Below, piece by piece: positions 53,089 through 63,624 of a stretch of 64,000 bases of DNA. The translations under genes were made by a program, and so were the position numbers. The stretch comes from G965212025 sp965215765 (GTDB lineage Bacteria > Pseudomonadota > Gammaproteobacteria > Poriferisulfidales > Oxydemutatoraceae): positions 930,001-994,000 of the forward strand of contig OZ244118.1 in assembly GCA_965215765.1 (NCBI GenBank), given 5' to 3'. Within the stretch, counting starts at the first letter, position 1. Each line of letters begins with the position of its first letter. The notes under the pieces are model-generated. The model saw only the letters and a list, made by a program, of their open reading frames with translations. It was not told where the DNA came from and did no database searches.

Positions 53089-53589
53089 ATGTCGATCCGC
53101 GAGCGAATTATAGGGATAGACCCGGGGTACAGGGTCACCGGCTATGGGGTCGTGGAAAGTTGTGGGCAACAGCTACGTTACCTGGACAGCGGGGTTCTAA
53201 AATTGCCTGAAAGTGACGTGGGCTCGCGCATTTACAAGGTTTTTGATGGCTTGAGCAAAGTTCTGCGAGAGCAGCCCTTACAGGTCTTTGCTCTGGAAGA
53301 CATCTTTGTATCCAAGGATCCGCGCGCTGCCTTGAAATTGGGAATGGTGCGCGGCGCGGCAATTTGTGCCGCCGTCCATTCAGGTTTGCCGGTCAGTGAG
53401 TACAGTCCTCGTTTCGTAAAAAAAGCCCTGACGGGAAATGGAAATGCAAACAAAAGCCAAGTGAAATACATGGTCGCACGTCTTTTAAAGATTACCGCGC
53501 CTCCTTCCGACGATGAGTCTGATGCGCTGGCCGTGGCAATTTGCCAGGCTTTTTTTGGTGCCACAGCTCGCCGCTTAAAAACCTCATGA
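53089..53589 (+). CDS. ruvC: Holliday junction resolvase RuvC
   Basis: 166 residues. The four catalytic acids are present: Asp in GIDPGYR, Glu in ALEDIFV, and two Asp in DDESDALAVAIC. Nicks four-way junctions made by recombination. The stop overlaps a ruvA-type ATG (ATGA at 53586-53589). Its 3-prime end is duplicated. Confidence 0.96.
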   Translation: MSIRERIIGIDPGYRVTGYGVVESCGQQLRYLDSGVLKLPESDVGSRIYKVFDGLSKVLREQPLQVFALEDIFVSKDPRAALKLGMVRGAAICAAVHSGLPVSEYSPRFVKKALTGNGNANKSQVKYMVARLLKITAPPSDDESDALAVAICQAFFGATARRLKTS

Positions 53590-53744
53590 TCGCAAGCATT
53601 CGCGGCAAACTGATTGAAAAGTCTCCACCCCGACTTACGGTGGATGTGGGTGGCGTGGGCTATGAACTGCAAGCTCCCATGTCTACTTTTTATCACCTTC
53701 CGGATGTGGGGGAGGAAGTGAGTTTGCAAACAAAAGCCAAGTGA
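53586..53744 (+). pseudogene. Truncated ruvA copy (N-terminal 50 residues)
   Basis: 52 residues identical or nearly so to the RuvA start (MIASIRGKLIEK to GEEVSLQT), ending in KAK and TGA because the junction enters ruvC sequence out of frame. Its stop overlaps GTG 53741 as GTGA, which opens the next fragment. Confidence 0.8.
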
Positions 53745-53869
53745 AATATATGGTCGCACGTCTTTTAAAGATTGCCGCGCCTCCTTCTGACGATGAGTCT
53801 GATGCGCTGGCCGTGGCAATTTGCCAGGCTTTCTTTGGCACCACAGCTCGCCGCTTAAAAACCTCATGA
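53741..53869 (+). pseudogene. Truncated ruvC copy (C-terminal 42 residues)
   Basis: Encodes VKYMVARLLK to ARRLKTS, the RuvC tail with two of the four catalytic Asp. GTG 53741 overlaps the preceding stop and its own stop overlaps the real ruvA ATG, so ribosomes could pass ruvC, ruvA-fragment, ruvC-fragment, ruvA by stop/start overlap at each step. Confidence 0.75.
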
Positions 53870-54462
53870 TCGCAAGCATTCGCGGCAAACTGATTGAAAA
53901 GTCTCCACCCCGACTTATGGTGGATGTAGGTGGCGTGGGCTATGAACTGCAAGCTCCTATGTCTACTTTTTATCACCTTCCGGATGTGGGGGAGGAAGTG
54001 AGCTTGCAAACTTTTCAGAGGTTTCGGGATGACCAATTCATACTGTACGCTTTTCTGAAAGCTACTGACAAAATGGTTTTTTGCGATTTGATCAAGTTAA
54101 ACAAAGTAGGGCCTCATGTTGCTTTGAACATTCTTTCCAGCATGGATGCCGTCGCCTTAAAACAGTGCATCATTGATGAAGACGAAGGAAGGTTGGTGTG
54201 CTTGCCGGGGATAGGTGCCAAGACGGCGAAGCGGATTGTTTTTGAAATGAAAAGTCGCTTGAGCAATAAAACCTGGGATGCGATCAGTGCATCCGGTGAG
54301 ACACCGTACGCGCCCCAAAGCTCTGCTGAGGGGGATGCGCGCGAGGCACTGATCGCTTTGGGTTACAGGCAAAATGAAGCAAAAAGGAAGGTGGGCAAAA
54401 TTACGACTGCGGGACTCAGTACGGAAGAAATCATACGAAAGGCTTTGGCCGGTGCTTCCTGA
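53866..54462 (+). CDS. ruvA: Holliday junction binding protein RuvA
   Basis: 198 residues: OB-fold domain I (MIASIRGKLIEK), helix-hairpin-helix domain II (FCDLIKLNKVGPHVALNIL and LVCLPGIGAKTAKRIV), and domain III (EALIALGYRQNEAKRKV) that contacts RuvB. Intact. ruvB, which usually follows, is not in the window. Confidence 0.96.
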   Translation: MIASIRGKLIEKSPPRLMVDVGGVGYELQAPMSTFYHLPDVGEEVSLQTFQRFRDDQFILYAFLKATDKMVFCDLIKLNKVGPHVALNILSSMDAVALKQCIIDEDEGRLVCLPGIGAKTAKRIVFEMKSRLSNKTWDAISASGETPYAPQSSAEGDAREALIALGYRQNEAKRKVGKITTAGLSTEEIIRKALAGAS

Positions 54463-54890
54463 ATTTTGTGTTCCCCGGAATTTCGCCTGCGCCTCTGCAA
54501 GGCTGCGGTTGCTGAATTTCCGGAGGCTTGCGGGCTTTTCGCCACATTGAAAAAGGATTAGATAAGGACGGAGCCATGATCTCGAGCGGTCGATGAAGCG
54601 AAGGCGGGTGAGATTTGTTGTATGAGTTGTGTGTTTACTGGGTGCAATCATCAAAATGATGCCAAACCAGGCCAAGCCGGTTGTTGCGGTGATTTCACGG
54701 TTGGAAGTTTGTCTGCATTCTGGTACGACAAAGAAAAGACTGACCTGAAAAGCACTTATGGATCATGCGACAAACGTCGCCATGATCATCTTGTCTGTTC
54801 CAATGAAGCGTGGCTCATAAACTGTGTCAGGGCGTTATTTTCTGTCAGAACGAGACATCCGCACTTTGGTTGCGCAATGGGCACTGCTCC

Positions 54891-54918
54891 TTGATTCGTG
54901 AGATATCAGTGGTATCAT
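54891..54918 (+). promoter_or_regulatory. rrn promoter
   Basis: TTGATT (54891-54896) and TATCAT (54913-54918) with a 16-bp spacer, followed by the GC-rich TGCCCGC discriminator expected of rRNA promoters. About 190 bp before 16S. Confidence 0.7.
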
Positions 54919-54930
54919 TGCCCGCTTGTT

Positions 54931-54958
54931 GGAACCCTTGAGTTCCGGTTCTTTTAAT
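54931..54958 (+). promoter_or_regulatory. rrn antitermination boxB/boxA-like elements
   Basis: A small hairpin GGAAC-CCTTGA-GTTCC (54931-54946) followed by GGTTCTTTTAATAA (54947-54960), which resembles boxA (TGCTCTTTAA). Order and place match rRNA leaders, where NusB-NusE loading prevents early termination. Confidence 0.5.
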
Positions 54959-55102
54959 AACCAACAGCCAGTTAATTTGTATGGGTGCCCACGACGTTGG
55001 CGGAGACGCTAGAGTCGTGGTGCTGAGACTTTTGAGCTTCGTAAGAGGCAAGAGAGTTTCTGAACTACAATTCCAGGAATTTCCTGATGAAAATCAGGGA
55101 AA

Positions 55103-56660
<1,558 letters not shown>

Positions 56661-56716
56661 AAGTAAAGCGTTCAGCGAGCGAAGTGGGTATCCATACAAG
56701 TTAACCAGCAAAAAGC

Positions 56717-56750
56717 AAAAGTGTCAGGGCTGATAAGCCCGGGTGCTTTT
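56717..56750 (+). terminator. Rho-independent terminator after 16S
   Basis: Perfect stem GGGCT-GATA-AGCCC (56727-56740), extended outward by AAAG/CTTT with wobble pairs between, and followed by TTTT. It lies 60 bp after the mature 16S end, which supports a single-gene transcript. Confidence 0.65.
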
Positions 56751-56900
56751 ATCCAAACTTGAACGAGTGCTTCTGCGCTCTGATTATGATGTCGGAGATG
56801 CCAGATGCAGTGTGAATACTTTCGCCTGCATCTGCTGAATGACCAGGACATATCGATCTTTGTTTTTAAGGAACCATTTTGATGGCGGAGATATTTAAGC

Positions 56901-57557
56901 TTGACATCTAAACAGTTTTCAATACACGCCAGACAACGTACGCAACGAGGACGTACTGCGAGTCGGCATTTGCGCGCCCAAAAGCGTGTGCCCGGTGTGC
57001 TTTATGGGGGTGGTGAGTCGCCCGTTATGATTGACTTGCACCGTTATGAATTAAACCGGCACCTGGGAATCGAATCTTTTTATTCCCACGTGCTGGAAGT
57101 GGTGGTTGACGGTCAAAAGGTGCTTGCTCTGCTCAAAGATTTGCAACGTTGCCCGACTGGTGGCGAAATAGAACATATCGATTTTTTGCGTGTTACCCAG
57201 GGTCACAAAGTAACGGTTCACGTTCCCTTGCATTTTCTGGGAGAGAAAGACTGCGTTGGTGTGAAAAAACAGGGGGGTGTTATCAGCCATCTGGTCACGG
57301 ACGTGGAAGTGAGCTGCCTGCCCAAAGATTTACCAGAATATCTGGAAGCGGATATCACCGAGCTTGAGATTGGGCGTTCTTTGCATTTGTCGGACATTAA
57401 GCTGCCAAAAAATGTTGAAATGGTCATGTTGATTCAAAACCCTGATGCATACGTGGCGATTGCCAGCGTGTTTAAGCCCCGGGTTCAAGTGGCTGAAACG
57501 GAAACCGAAGGCGTGACCGTAGAATCTGATACTGAAAGCGAGGTGGGCGATGACTGA
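56901..57557 (+). CDS. rplY: 50S ribosomal protein L25 (CTC/TL5 form)
   Basis: 218 residues. N-terminal L25 domain that binds 5S rRNA (RTQRGRTASRHLRAQKRVPGVLYGGG) and the longer C-terminal domain of the general stress protein CTC type (VHVPLHFLGEKDCVGVKKQGGV). TTG 56901 is the start by fit to the family; GGAG 11 nt upstream serves as ribosome binding site. The out-of-frame ATG at 56882 is not used. Confidence 0.94.
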   Translation: MTSKQFSIHARQRTQRGRTASRHLRAQKRVPGVLYGGGESPVMIDLHRYELNRHLGIESFYSHVLEVVVDGQKVLALLKDLQRCPTGGEIEHIDFLRVTQGHKVTVHVPLHFLGEKDCVGVKKQGGVISHLVTDVEVSCLPKDLPEYLEADITELEIGRSLHLSDIKLPKNVEMVMLIQNPDAYVAIASVFKPRVQVAETETEGVTVESDTESEVGDD

Positions 57558-57661
57558 AGCTATCTTGCAGGCTTTATGCTGCCCCAAAGTTTTGTGCCGC
57601 ACTACAGGCTTAGCGTACAAAGCGTCTCATTTTATTTTAATTGACAACAGGAGGGCAGACA

Positions 57662-58894
57662 TTGTCTTGGAATCAATCAGATAAGGACGGAAAAGACCCA
57701 AAAAATCAAAATCCTTGGGGTGGTGGTGACCAGAAAGGGCCACCTGATTTGGATGAAATTCTGAAGAAGTTGTTCTCCTCCTTTTTCAAGCCCAAAAACG
57801 ACGGCGGCGGTGGAGACGGAGACGGTGGAAAAAAAGGAGCAAGCGGGTTTCCACGGTGGGGAGGTGGAATCCCACCCGTTGCCTTGGCTTTGGGCGCTCT
57901 GGTGCTGGTGGTTCTTTGGGGTCTTTCCGGCATATACATTGTCAACGAGGGGAAACGCGGTGTAGAGGCGCGTTTCGGTGCCTATACAACCACCACCTTG
58001 CCCGGTCCGCGATGGCACATTCCGTACCCAATTGAAAACGCTGTGATAGTCGATGTTGACAGCATCAGATCCGTACAAAACAAAACACGGATGTTGACCC
58101 GTGATGAAAACATTGTTGAAGTTGAGTTATCGGCACAGTACCGGGTGAAAGACGCTGCGGACTATCTGTTTAAAGTGCGCTTCCCGGACACGGTAGGCGA
58201 CAGGATCCCGGAATCAGAAGGAACCATTTTTCAAGTGATGGAAAGTGCTCTGCGCGAAATAGTCGGTGGGAACAATATGGATTTTATTCTCGGTGCAGGT
58301 CGCGCTGAAGTCGCTGCAGAAACACGCATTTTGATGCAGTTAATTCTGGACGATTACGAGTCCGGGCTTGAAATGATCAGCGTGAACTTGCAGCAGTCAC
58401 AGCCACCCACCGCAGTACAGGAAGCCTTTGCTGACGCGATCAAGGCACGTGAAGACGAGATACGTTTCGTCAATGAAGCCGAGGCTTATGCGAACGGAAT
58501 TATTCCATTGGCAAGAGGCGAGGCGGCGCGTATGGAGCAGGATGCCGTGGCCTACCGTGAGAAAATAACTGCCAGTGCAGAAGGGGAAGCGGAACGCTTT
58601 GTGAAACTTCACCGGGAATATTCGAACTCTCCTGAAGTGACCCGCGAGCGTCTTTATTTGCAGGCCATGGAGGAAGTCTTGTCAGACAACGCAAAAGTGG
58701 TAATAGATGTTGAGAGTGGTAACAATATTTTTTATTTGCCGCTTGAATCCTTGCTGAACAGAAGCAACCTTGGGGGTAGAGACATGGATCCGAACAAATC
58801 ACAGTTCCAGGCAGAAACACGCGAAGGCAGGTCTGGTTTCAACCCTGGCAACAGCCAGGACAATCGTCAACGTACTGACTCGAGAACGAGATGA
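57662..58894 (+). CDS. hflK: Membrane protease modulator HflK
   Basis: About 410 residues. N-terminal Gly/Lys/Asp-rich cytosolic stretch including NPWGGGDQKGPPDLDEILKK, one transmembrane helix (PVALALGALVLVVLWGLSG), SPFH/band 7 domain (NEGKRGVEARFGAYT) and a C-terminal coiled coil. With HflC it forms a cage around FtsH. TTG 57662 is preferred because AGGAGGG lies 7-13 bp upstream. Confidence 0.93.
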   Translation: MSWNQSDKDGKDPKNQNPWGGGDQKGPPDLDEILKKLFSSFFKPKNDGGGGDGDGGKKGASGFPRWGGGIPPVALALGALVLVVLWGLSGIYIVNEGKRGVEARFGAYTTTTLPGPRWHIPYPIENAVIVDVDSIRSVQNKTRMLTRDENIVEVELSAQYRVKDAADYLFKVRFPDTVGDRIPESEGTIFQVMESALREIVGGNNMDFILGAGRAEVAAETRILMQLILDDYESGLEMISVNLQQSQPPTAVQEAFADAIKAREDEIRFVNEAEAYANGIIPLARGEAARMEQDAVAYREKITASAEGEAERFVKLHREYSNSPEVTRERLYLQAMEEVLSDNAKVVIDVESGNNIFYLPLESLLNRSNLGGRDMDPNKSQFQAETREGRSGFNPGNSQDNRQRTDSRTR

Positions 58895-59757
58895 AAGTTA
58901 TTCTCATCGCCCTTGCTGTGGTGGCCGGTTTGACCTGGTCGATTTTTTATACAGTAGGTCAGAAAGAAAGGGGGATTTTGTTCAGGCTTGGCGAGATCGT
59001 GGAAGCAGACCTGAAGCCGGGGCTACATCTGAAATTTCCCTTCATCAACAACGTCAGAAAATTCGACTCCAGGATTCTTACTATGAATGCCAGGCCGGAA
59101 AGTTTTCTTACCGTCGAGAAAAAGAACGTTACCGTAGATTTCTTTGTGAAATGGCGCATCAGTGATGTTGGGCAATACTACCGTTCAACGCGTGGCGACG
59201 AAAGGAATGCCCAAAACAGGCTTTCCCAGATCATGAAAGACCGCCTGCGCAATGAGTTTGGCAAGCGAACCATCAAACAGGTGGTCTCCGGTGAGCGTGC
59301 CGAAATCATGGGAATTTTGCAGGAAAAGGCAAACAAACAGGCGGTGGAACTCGGTATCAATGTTGTTGATGTCCGTATCAGCCGCATTGACTTGCCTGAT
59401 GACGTGAGTGACTCGGTGTATGAAAGAATGAGGGCAGAACGTGCCAGGGTTGCGCGGGAATTTCGTGCGAGAGGCAGGGAGTCAGCAGAGCGAATCAGAG
59501 CCAACGCTGACAGACAACGCACAGAAATTGTGGCTACAGCTTACGGGGAAGCGGAGAAAACACGTGGGGACGGAGATGCACGCTCGGCAAAAATTTATGC
59601 GGATGCTTACAGCGTTGACCCCAAGTTCTACTCTTTTATGCGTAGCATTGAGGCCTACAAGAAAAGCTTCAAGAACAACTCAAGTGTGTTGGTTCTTGAG
59701 CCGGACTCAGACTTTTTCCGATACTTTAAGGATTTCAAAGGAGAGTCAGACCAGTAA
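58891..59757 (+). CDS. hflC: Membrane protease modulator HflC
   Basis: 288 residues: N-terminal transmembrane helix (MKVILIALAVVAGLTWSIF), SPFH domain (VGQKERGILFRLGEIVEADLK), and a helical C-terminal part rich in R, E and A. Partner of HflK, with which it overlaps by 4 bp (ATGA). Confidence 0.96.
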   Translation: MKVILIALAVVAGLTWSIFYTVGQKERGILFRLGEIVEADLKPGLHLKFPFINNVRKFDSRILTMNARPESFLTVEKKNVTVDFFVKWRISDVGQYYRSTRGDERNAQNRLSQIMKDRLRNEFGKRTIKQVVSGERAEIMGILQEKANKQAVELGINVVDVRISRIDLPDDVSDSVYERMRAERARVAREFRARGRESAERIRANADRQRTEIVATAYGEAEKTRGDGDARSAKIYADAYSVDPKFYSFMRSIEAYKKSFKNNSSVLVLEPDSDFFRYFKDFKGESDQ

Positions 59758-59775
59758 CTTTTCGTCGGTTGCAAC

Positions 59776-59982
59776 ATGGACGGATTTTTCAGTATCGATT
59801 GGGGCGATCTGCTGACAGCATTTGCTCTGGTACTGATTATTGAGGGGATCTTGCCTTTTCTGCATCCGCCATCAGTGCGCCGCTATTCACAAAAAATGAA
59901 TGAGCTTAGCGACCAGTCGCTGCGTACTTTCGGATTTGTCGCCTTGGCGGCAGGTTTGCTAATTCTCAATATCGCACGATAG
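59776..59982 (+). CDS. DUF2065 small membrane protein
   Basis: 68 residues with two hydrophobic helices (LLTAFALVLIIEGILPFL and FGFVALAAGLLILNIA) around a short polar loop with SVRRYSQKM. The family is found between hflC and hisZ/purA in betaproteobacteria. Function not known; the conserved linkage suggests a link to the HflKC complex. Confidence 0.88.
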   Translation: MDGFFSIDWGDLLTAFALVLIIEGILPFLHPPSVRRYSQKMNELSDQSLRTFGFVALAAGLLILNIAR

Positions 59983-60105
59983 GCGCATAGACCGAACTGC
60001 AAGCGCCATTTGAGATGCTCCTCAACCCGGTTTCAAGCGGGCTCATGCGCTCTCTGGTATTTATAACGCCCGAGCTTGGTGTCTTGTTGTAGTCACTGTT
60101 ATTAG

Positions 60106-61275
60106 ATGAGTTTTAATTGGTTACTTCCCGTCGGGATTGAAGAAGACCTGCCGTGTCATGCGCGGGTTATTGAAGGCATGCGCCGCAAAGTTTTGGATCT
60201 TTTCGAGGTTTGGGGCTACGACTTGGTCATTCCTCCTTTGGTTGAGTATGTGGAAGCACTTTTGATCATGAAAGGTGCGGCACTGGATTTGCAAACCATG
60301 AAGCTGATTGACCAGTTGAATGGGAAAATGATGGGTATTCGTGCAGACATGACTCCACAGGTTGCGCGCATTGTTGCAAGCCGTTTGCCGAGAGATCGTA
60401 TCCATCGCCTCTGTTACTTGGGGCCGGTTCTTAAAGCGCGACCCGAAGGGGCTTTGGGTTCACGCCAGCCTTTGCAGTTCGGTGCGGAAATTTACGGATG
60501 TGATGCTCTCAGCGCTGACTTTGAAATTATTCGAGTGCTATTGGCAACGATTCAGAGTTGCGGGATACGGGACATTACTTTATCCATAGGTCACATTGAT
60601 ATTTATCGTGCACTGGTGAAGCTGGCCGGGCTCAATGCGCAACAGGCGCATAGACTTTTTCTGCTTCTGCAAAGCAAGTCATCCCATGAAATTGCTCGTT
60701 TTTTGAGCACTGAAGGCATCAGTCCTGAGAAACAGTCATGGTTTGTCGAACTGTCGCATTTGCAAGGTGACTCGGGTGTCCTCAAAGTGGCGCTTGAGTG
60801 CTTTTCTGCTTACAGCCAACAAGTCTCGAATGCCATTGAGCAGGTGAAAAAGATTGGTGTCATGCTGTCTGATGTGTCAGATGCGAAAGTTCATTACGAC
60901 TTGGCAGAATTGACCGGATATCAATACCGGACAGGTGTTTGTTTCTCGGCTTATATTCCTGGCATTAGTCAGGAAATTGCACGTGGTGGCCGCTATAACG
61001 ACATCACCGAAAGTTTTGGCGTGGCACTGGCCGCCACCGGCTTCAGTGGCGATCTGCATTTGCTGGCCACTCATGTGGGTGGTGCGCAGGAACCACCCGA
61101 AACAATTTTCGCGCCACTGTGTGATGACCCTGAGTTACGTGAACGTGTCGCTGCTTTGAGAAAGTCCGGGAAGCGGGTTGTAGAGCAACTGTCTCCAGAA
61201 GAAAAAACAGGCTCCGAGGACTGTAAACATTGTTTGCGAAAAGAAGCCGGGAGCTGGGTGCTTGTCAATGTCTGA
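60106..61275 (+). CDS. hisZ: ATP phosphoribosyltransferase regulatory subunit HisZ
   Basis: 389 residues, homologous to the catalytic core of histidyl-tRNA synthetase (WLLPVGIEEDLP, MTPQVARIVASRLP, LCYLGPVLKA, and ARGGRYNDITESFG). It lacks the tRNA-binding domain, so it acts as the regulatory partner of short-form HisG in histidine synthesis. Its presence implies the histidine pathway is at least partly kept. Overlaps purA. Confidence 0.92.
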   Translation: MSFNWLLPVGIEEDLPCHARVIEGMRRKVLDLFEVWGYDLVIPPLVEYVEALLIMKGAALDLQTMKLIDQLNGKMMGIRADMTPQVARIVASRLPRDRIHRLCYLGPVLKARPEGALGSRQPLQFGAEIYGCDALSADFEIIRVLLATIQSCGIRDITLSIGHIDIYRALVKLAGLNAQQAHRLFLLLQSKSSHEIARFLSTEGISPEKQSWFVELSHLQGDSGVLKVALECFSAYSQQVSNAIEQVKKIGVMLSDVSDAKVHYDLAELTGYQYRTGVCFSAYIPGISQEIARGGRYNDITESFGVALAATGFSGDLHLLATHVGGAQEPPETIFAPLCDDPELRERVAALRKSGKRVVEQLSPEEKTGSEDCKHCLRKEAGSWVLVNV

Positions 61276-62557
61276 TTCCTATTGCGTGATCGGCTTGCAG
61301 TGGGGCGACGAAGGGAAAGGAAAGATAGTCGACTGGCTGTCTGATACGGTTGATGCCGTTGTTCGCTTTCAGGGAGGGCACAACGCGGGTCACACTGTGG
61401 TGATCGGGAATGAAAAAATAGTGTTCCACCTGGTTCCTTCCGGGATCATGCACGAGAAGGTCGTGTGCCTGATTGGGAACGGTGTTGCTGTTTGCCCCAA
61501 GCATTTCAGGGAGGAAGTTGAGATGCTAAAAGCGCGTGGGATTGATTTTGAAGGAAGGCTCAAGATCTCCTGGTTCAGCCCGCTGATACTTGAATGCCAC
61601 AAGCGGATTGACTGCGCTCGTGAATCCGGGAACGGAACAGTGCTTGGTACGACACGTCGAGGGATCGGTCCGGTTTTTGAGGACAAGTCTGCACGGCGAG
61701 TGCTGCGACTTGAAGACTTGCGAAATGTCGAGGAATTTACGAAGAAATATCACGCGCTTTATGCCTATCACAATTTCCTGCTTGAACACTATTACCACGA
61801 AGAACCGCAGGACTGCGCGTCTGAATTGGACGAATTGTTGTCACAAAGGGAGGCGTTGCTGGAACTGGGGACGGATGTCTCTTCTTACCTTTATGATTTG
61901 TGCCAGCGCAAAGAGGGTGGCCGTATGCTTTTTGAAGGTGCTCAGGGGGTCATGCTGGATACCGATCATGGCACCTACCCCTTCGTGACTTCGACCAATA
62001 CCGTAGCCGGAGCGGCTTCCGTAGGGACAGGCTATCCCTTCCGGGGTAAGGTGCTCGGTATCTTCAAGGCTTACGCGACTCGGGTGGGGAATGGACCTTT
62101 TCCGACGGAGCTGCACGATCGCAATGGGGAAATGATGGCCACGCGTGGTTGTGAATTTGGTGCGACGACTGGACGGCCGCGGCGGTGTGGCTGGCTGGAT
62201 CTGGTTGCTCTGCGCTATGCCGTGCGAGTCAATGGTGTGGACAAGCTGTGTCTGACGAAGCTTGACGTACTGGATGAGATGGAAGAAATCTTTGTTGCGA
62301 CCGCTTATTCCGGAAAGAACCGACATGCAGGCTTATGGTTCTCTGGCAGTGAAAGTGACCTTAGTCCCGTTTACCAGCGTTTGCCGGGATGGAAATGCAG
62401 TACTCGGGACATCCGACTCTATGACGCCCTGCCTGTTGAGGCGAAGCGCTACATAGAATTAGTGGAACAAGAGACTCAGGTTCCGGTGACACTCGTTGCC
62501 AATGGACCGGGGCGTCATGAACTGATTTGTCGCGAAACAGTTGCCGGGGACTCGTGA
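61268..62557 (+). CDS. purA: Adenylosuccinate synthetase
   Basis: First committed step from IMP to AMP. 429 residues from ATG 61268: GLQWGDEGKGK with catalytic Asp, GGHNAGHTVV with catalytic His, GTTRRGIGPVFEDK, and FEGAQGVMLDTDHGTYPFVT. A TTG at 61262 would add two residues. Overlaps the end of hisZ by 8 bp. Confidence 0.97.
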   Translation: MSDSYCVIGLQWGDEGKGKIVDWLSDTVDAVVRFQGGHNAGHTVVIGNEKIVFHLVPSGIMHEKVVCLIGNGVAVCPKHFREEVEMLKARGIDFEGRLKISWFSPLILECHKRIDCARESGNGTVLGTTRRGIGPVFEDKSARRVLRLEDLRNVEEFTKKYHALYAYHNFLLEHYYHEEPQDCASELDELLSQREALLELGTDVSSYLYDLCQRKEGGRMLFEGAQGVMLDTDHGTYPFVTSTNTVAGAASVGTGYPFRGKVLGIFKAYATRVGNGPFPTELHDRNGEMMATRGCEFGATTGRPRRCGWLDLVALRYAVRVNGVDKLCLTKLDVLDEMEEIFVATAYSGKNRHAGLWFSGSESDLSPVYQRLPGWKCSTRDIRLYDALPVEAKRYIELVEQETQVPVTLVANGPGRHELICRETVAGDS

Positions 62558-62634
62558 CAGTCTTTGGTGTTTGCCGCAGCATCTTGCGGGCAAATCAGGT
62601 GGAGTCAAAACCAGCCACCGTTCATGAACCTCAG

Positions 62635-62722
62635 TGGTGCCCAGGGCGAGACTTGAACTCGCACATCCGTTAAGGACACGGCGACCTGAACGCCGCGCGT
62701 CTACCAATTCCGCCACCTGGGC
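62635..62722 (-). tRNA. tRNA-Leu (anticodon CAG)
   Basis: Read on the minus strand it starts GCCCAGGTGGCGGAATTGG, has anticodon loop TTCAGGT closed by GGCG/CGCC, a long variable arm (GTGTCCTTAACGGATGT), T arm GTTCAAGTC and ends with an encoded CCA. The acceptor stem GCCCAGG pairs with CCTGGGC. The long variable arm fits Leu. Confidence 0.97.
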
Positions 62723-62965
62723 TTTTGCCAAATCGTTCCATTATCACCGGAAATACAAGGGTTTCTCCGTCTGCAGTCAGCTACCACCCGTTCTCTGTGA
62801 TGCCGCCGGCGATATTGGCTTTGATCGCCCCGCCAGCACCCGGTACAACTGCCAACTCCAGTCACTTCAATCGTAACAAAGAACCTGATCAGTACCTAGT
62901 CTCTGCTACTATTACCCGGAATTCAAGCAACAGCAATGTGGCAGGATTTAACAGCTACGTCTCAT

Positions 62966-63475
62966 TCACTGGTTCGGGAAAACGTCAACAGCCTGTATGG
63001 CAGCTTTTCTGAACTTCAGCGGACTGTCAACATACCCGACAGGTTTCATGCCACCGCCTTTTCCATGGATGCTGAGCGTGCCGAAATCGAAAATACGCCC
63101 GATGATGCCTTGATCAATATGAAAACTTTCAACACCTGCATGATTCAACTCAAAAGTGTACCTGCTGATGAACCCGGTCTTGGCGATTGTGCGCCGGTTT
63201 GTGACGGCCAGTTCTGTCGACAACCTCTCAATAAAGGCGTTGACCAAAGAATAAACACCAAGAAGCGTGATACCAAATATCGTGCCCCAAATCAACTTGT
63301 CAGCGGGGCTGCTGACTGCTGTCCAAGTGCCAGCTCCGTTCCAGACCTCAATCCAGACCAGGAGCACCAGACCGGTCAGTACCAGCAATGTTCCCGGCGC
63401 GTAAATAATCCAGTGAATGGACGCGCTGTAGGTGACCTTTTCACCAGCTATCAGATTACTTTCGACGTATTTCAT
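62966..63475 (-). CDS. Bacterial PH-domain (DUF304/bPH2) membrane protein
   Basis: 169 residues from ATG 63475 (MKYVESNLIAGEKVTYSA). Two transmembrane helices (IYAPGTLLVLTGLVLLVWI and LIWGTIFGITLLGVYSLV) precede a PH-like domain (LAVTNRRTIAKTGFISR, then VESFHIDQGIIGRIFDFGTL). This is the layout of YdbS/YdbT-like and related proteins of unknown membrane function. Confidence 0.87.
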   Translation of the reverse strand: MKYVESNLIAGEKVTYSASIHWIIYAPGTLLVLTGLVLLVWIEVWNGAGTWTAVSSPADKLIWGTIFGITLLGVYSLVNAFIERLSTELAVTNRRTIAKTGFISRYTFELNHAGVESFHIDQGIIGRIFDFGTLSIHGKGGGMKPVGYVDSPLKFRKAAIQAVDVFPNQ

Positions 63476-63624
63476 TGCTCTTGTGGTATGCACCGTGAGT
63501 ATATGCGTGTCGGTGCCGAATGAGTAGCAGGGGCTTTGGTTTTGTGGCAGTTTAATTCCTGGATTGTGAATCATTTCCGGGTATATGGTCGCTTGCTCCG
63601 AGTCGACAACTCGTTTTTCGGGGC

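Larger units (their letters stand above)
53445..54011 (+). repeat. Tandem 280-bp duplication across the ruvC/ruvA junction
   Basis: Two units, 53445-53724 and 53725-54004, each contain the ruvC 3-prime end and ruvA 5-prime end. TGCAAAC occurs at 53445, 53725 and 54005, exactly 280 bp apart. Point differences (CTTACGG/CTTATGG, GATGTGG/GATGTAG) separate the copies. Confidence 0.95.
54463..55102 (+). promoter_or_regulatory. 16S rRNA upstream region and leader
   Basis: 640 bp without a credible gene (a 90-codon Cys-rich frame at 54622-54894 is rejected). It holds the rrn promoter (54891-54918), boxB/boxA-like elements (54931-54958), a perfect 7-bp stem CCACGAC/GTCGTGG (54989-54995 and 55014-55020), and a hairpin TTTCCTGAT/ATCAGGGAAA just before the mature 16S end that may guide processing. 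Confidence 0.65.

Noticed and set aside
54622..54894. 90-codon Cys-rich ORF upstream of 16S rRNA
   Set aside because: No ribosome binding site, no family resemblance, and it runs into the rRNA promoter at 54891; more likely chance.
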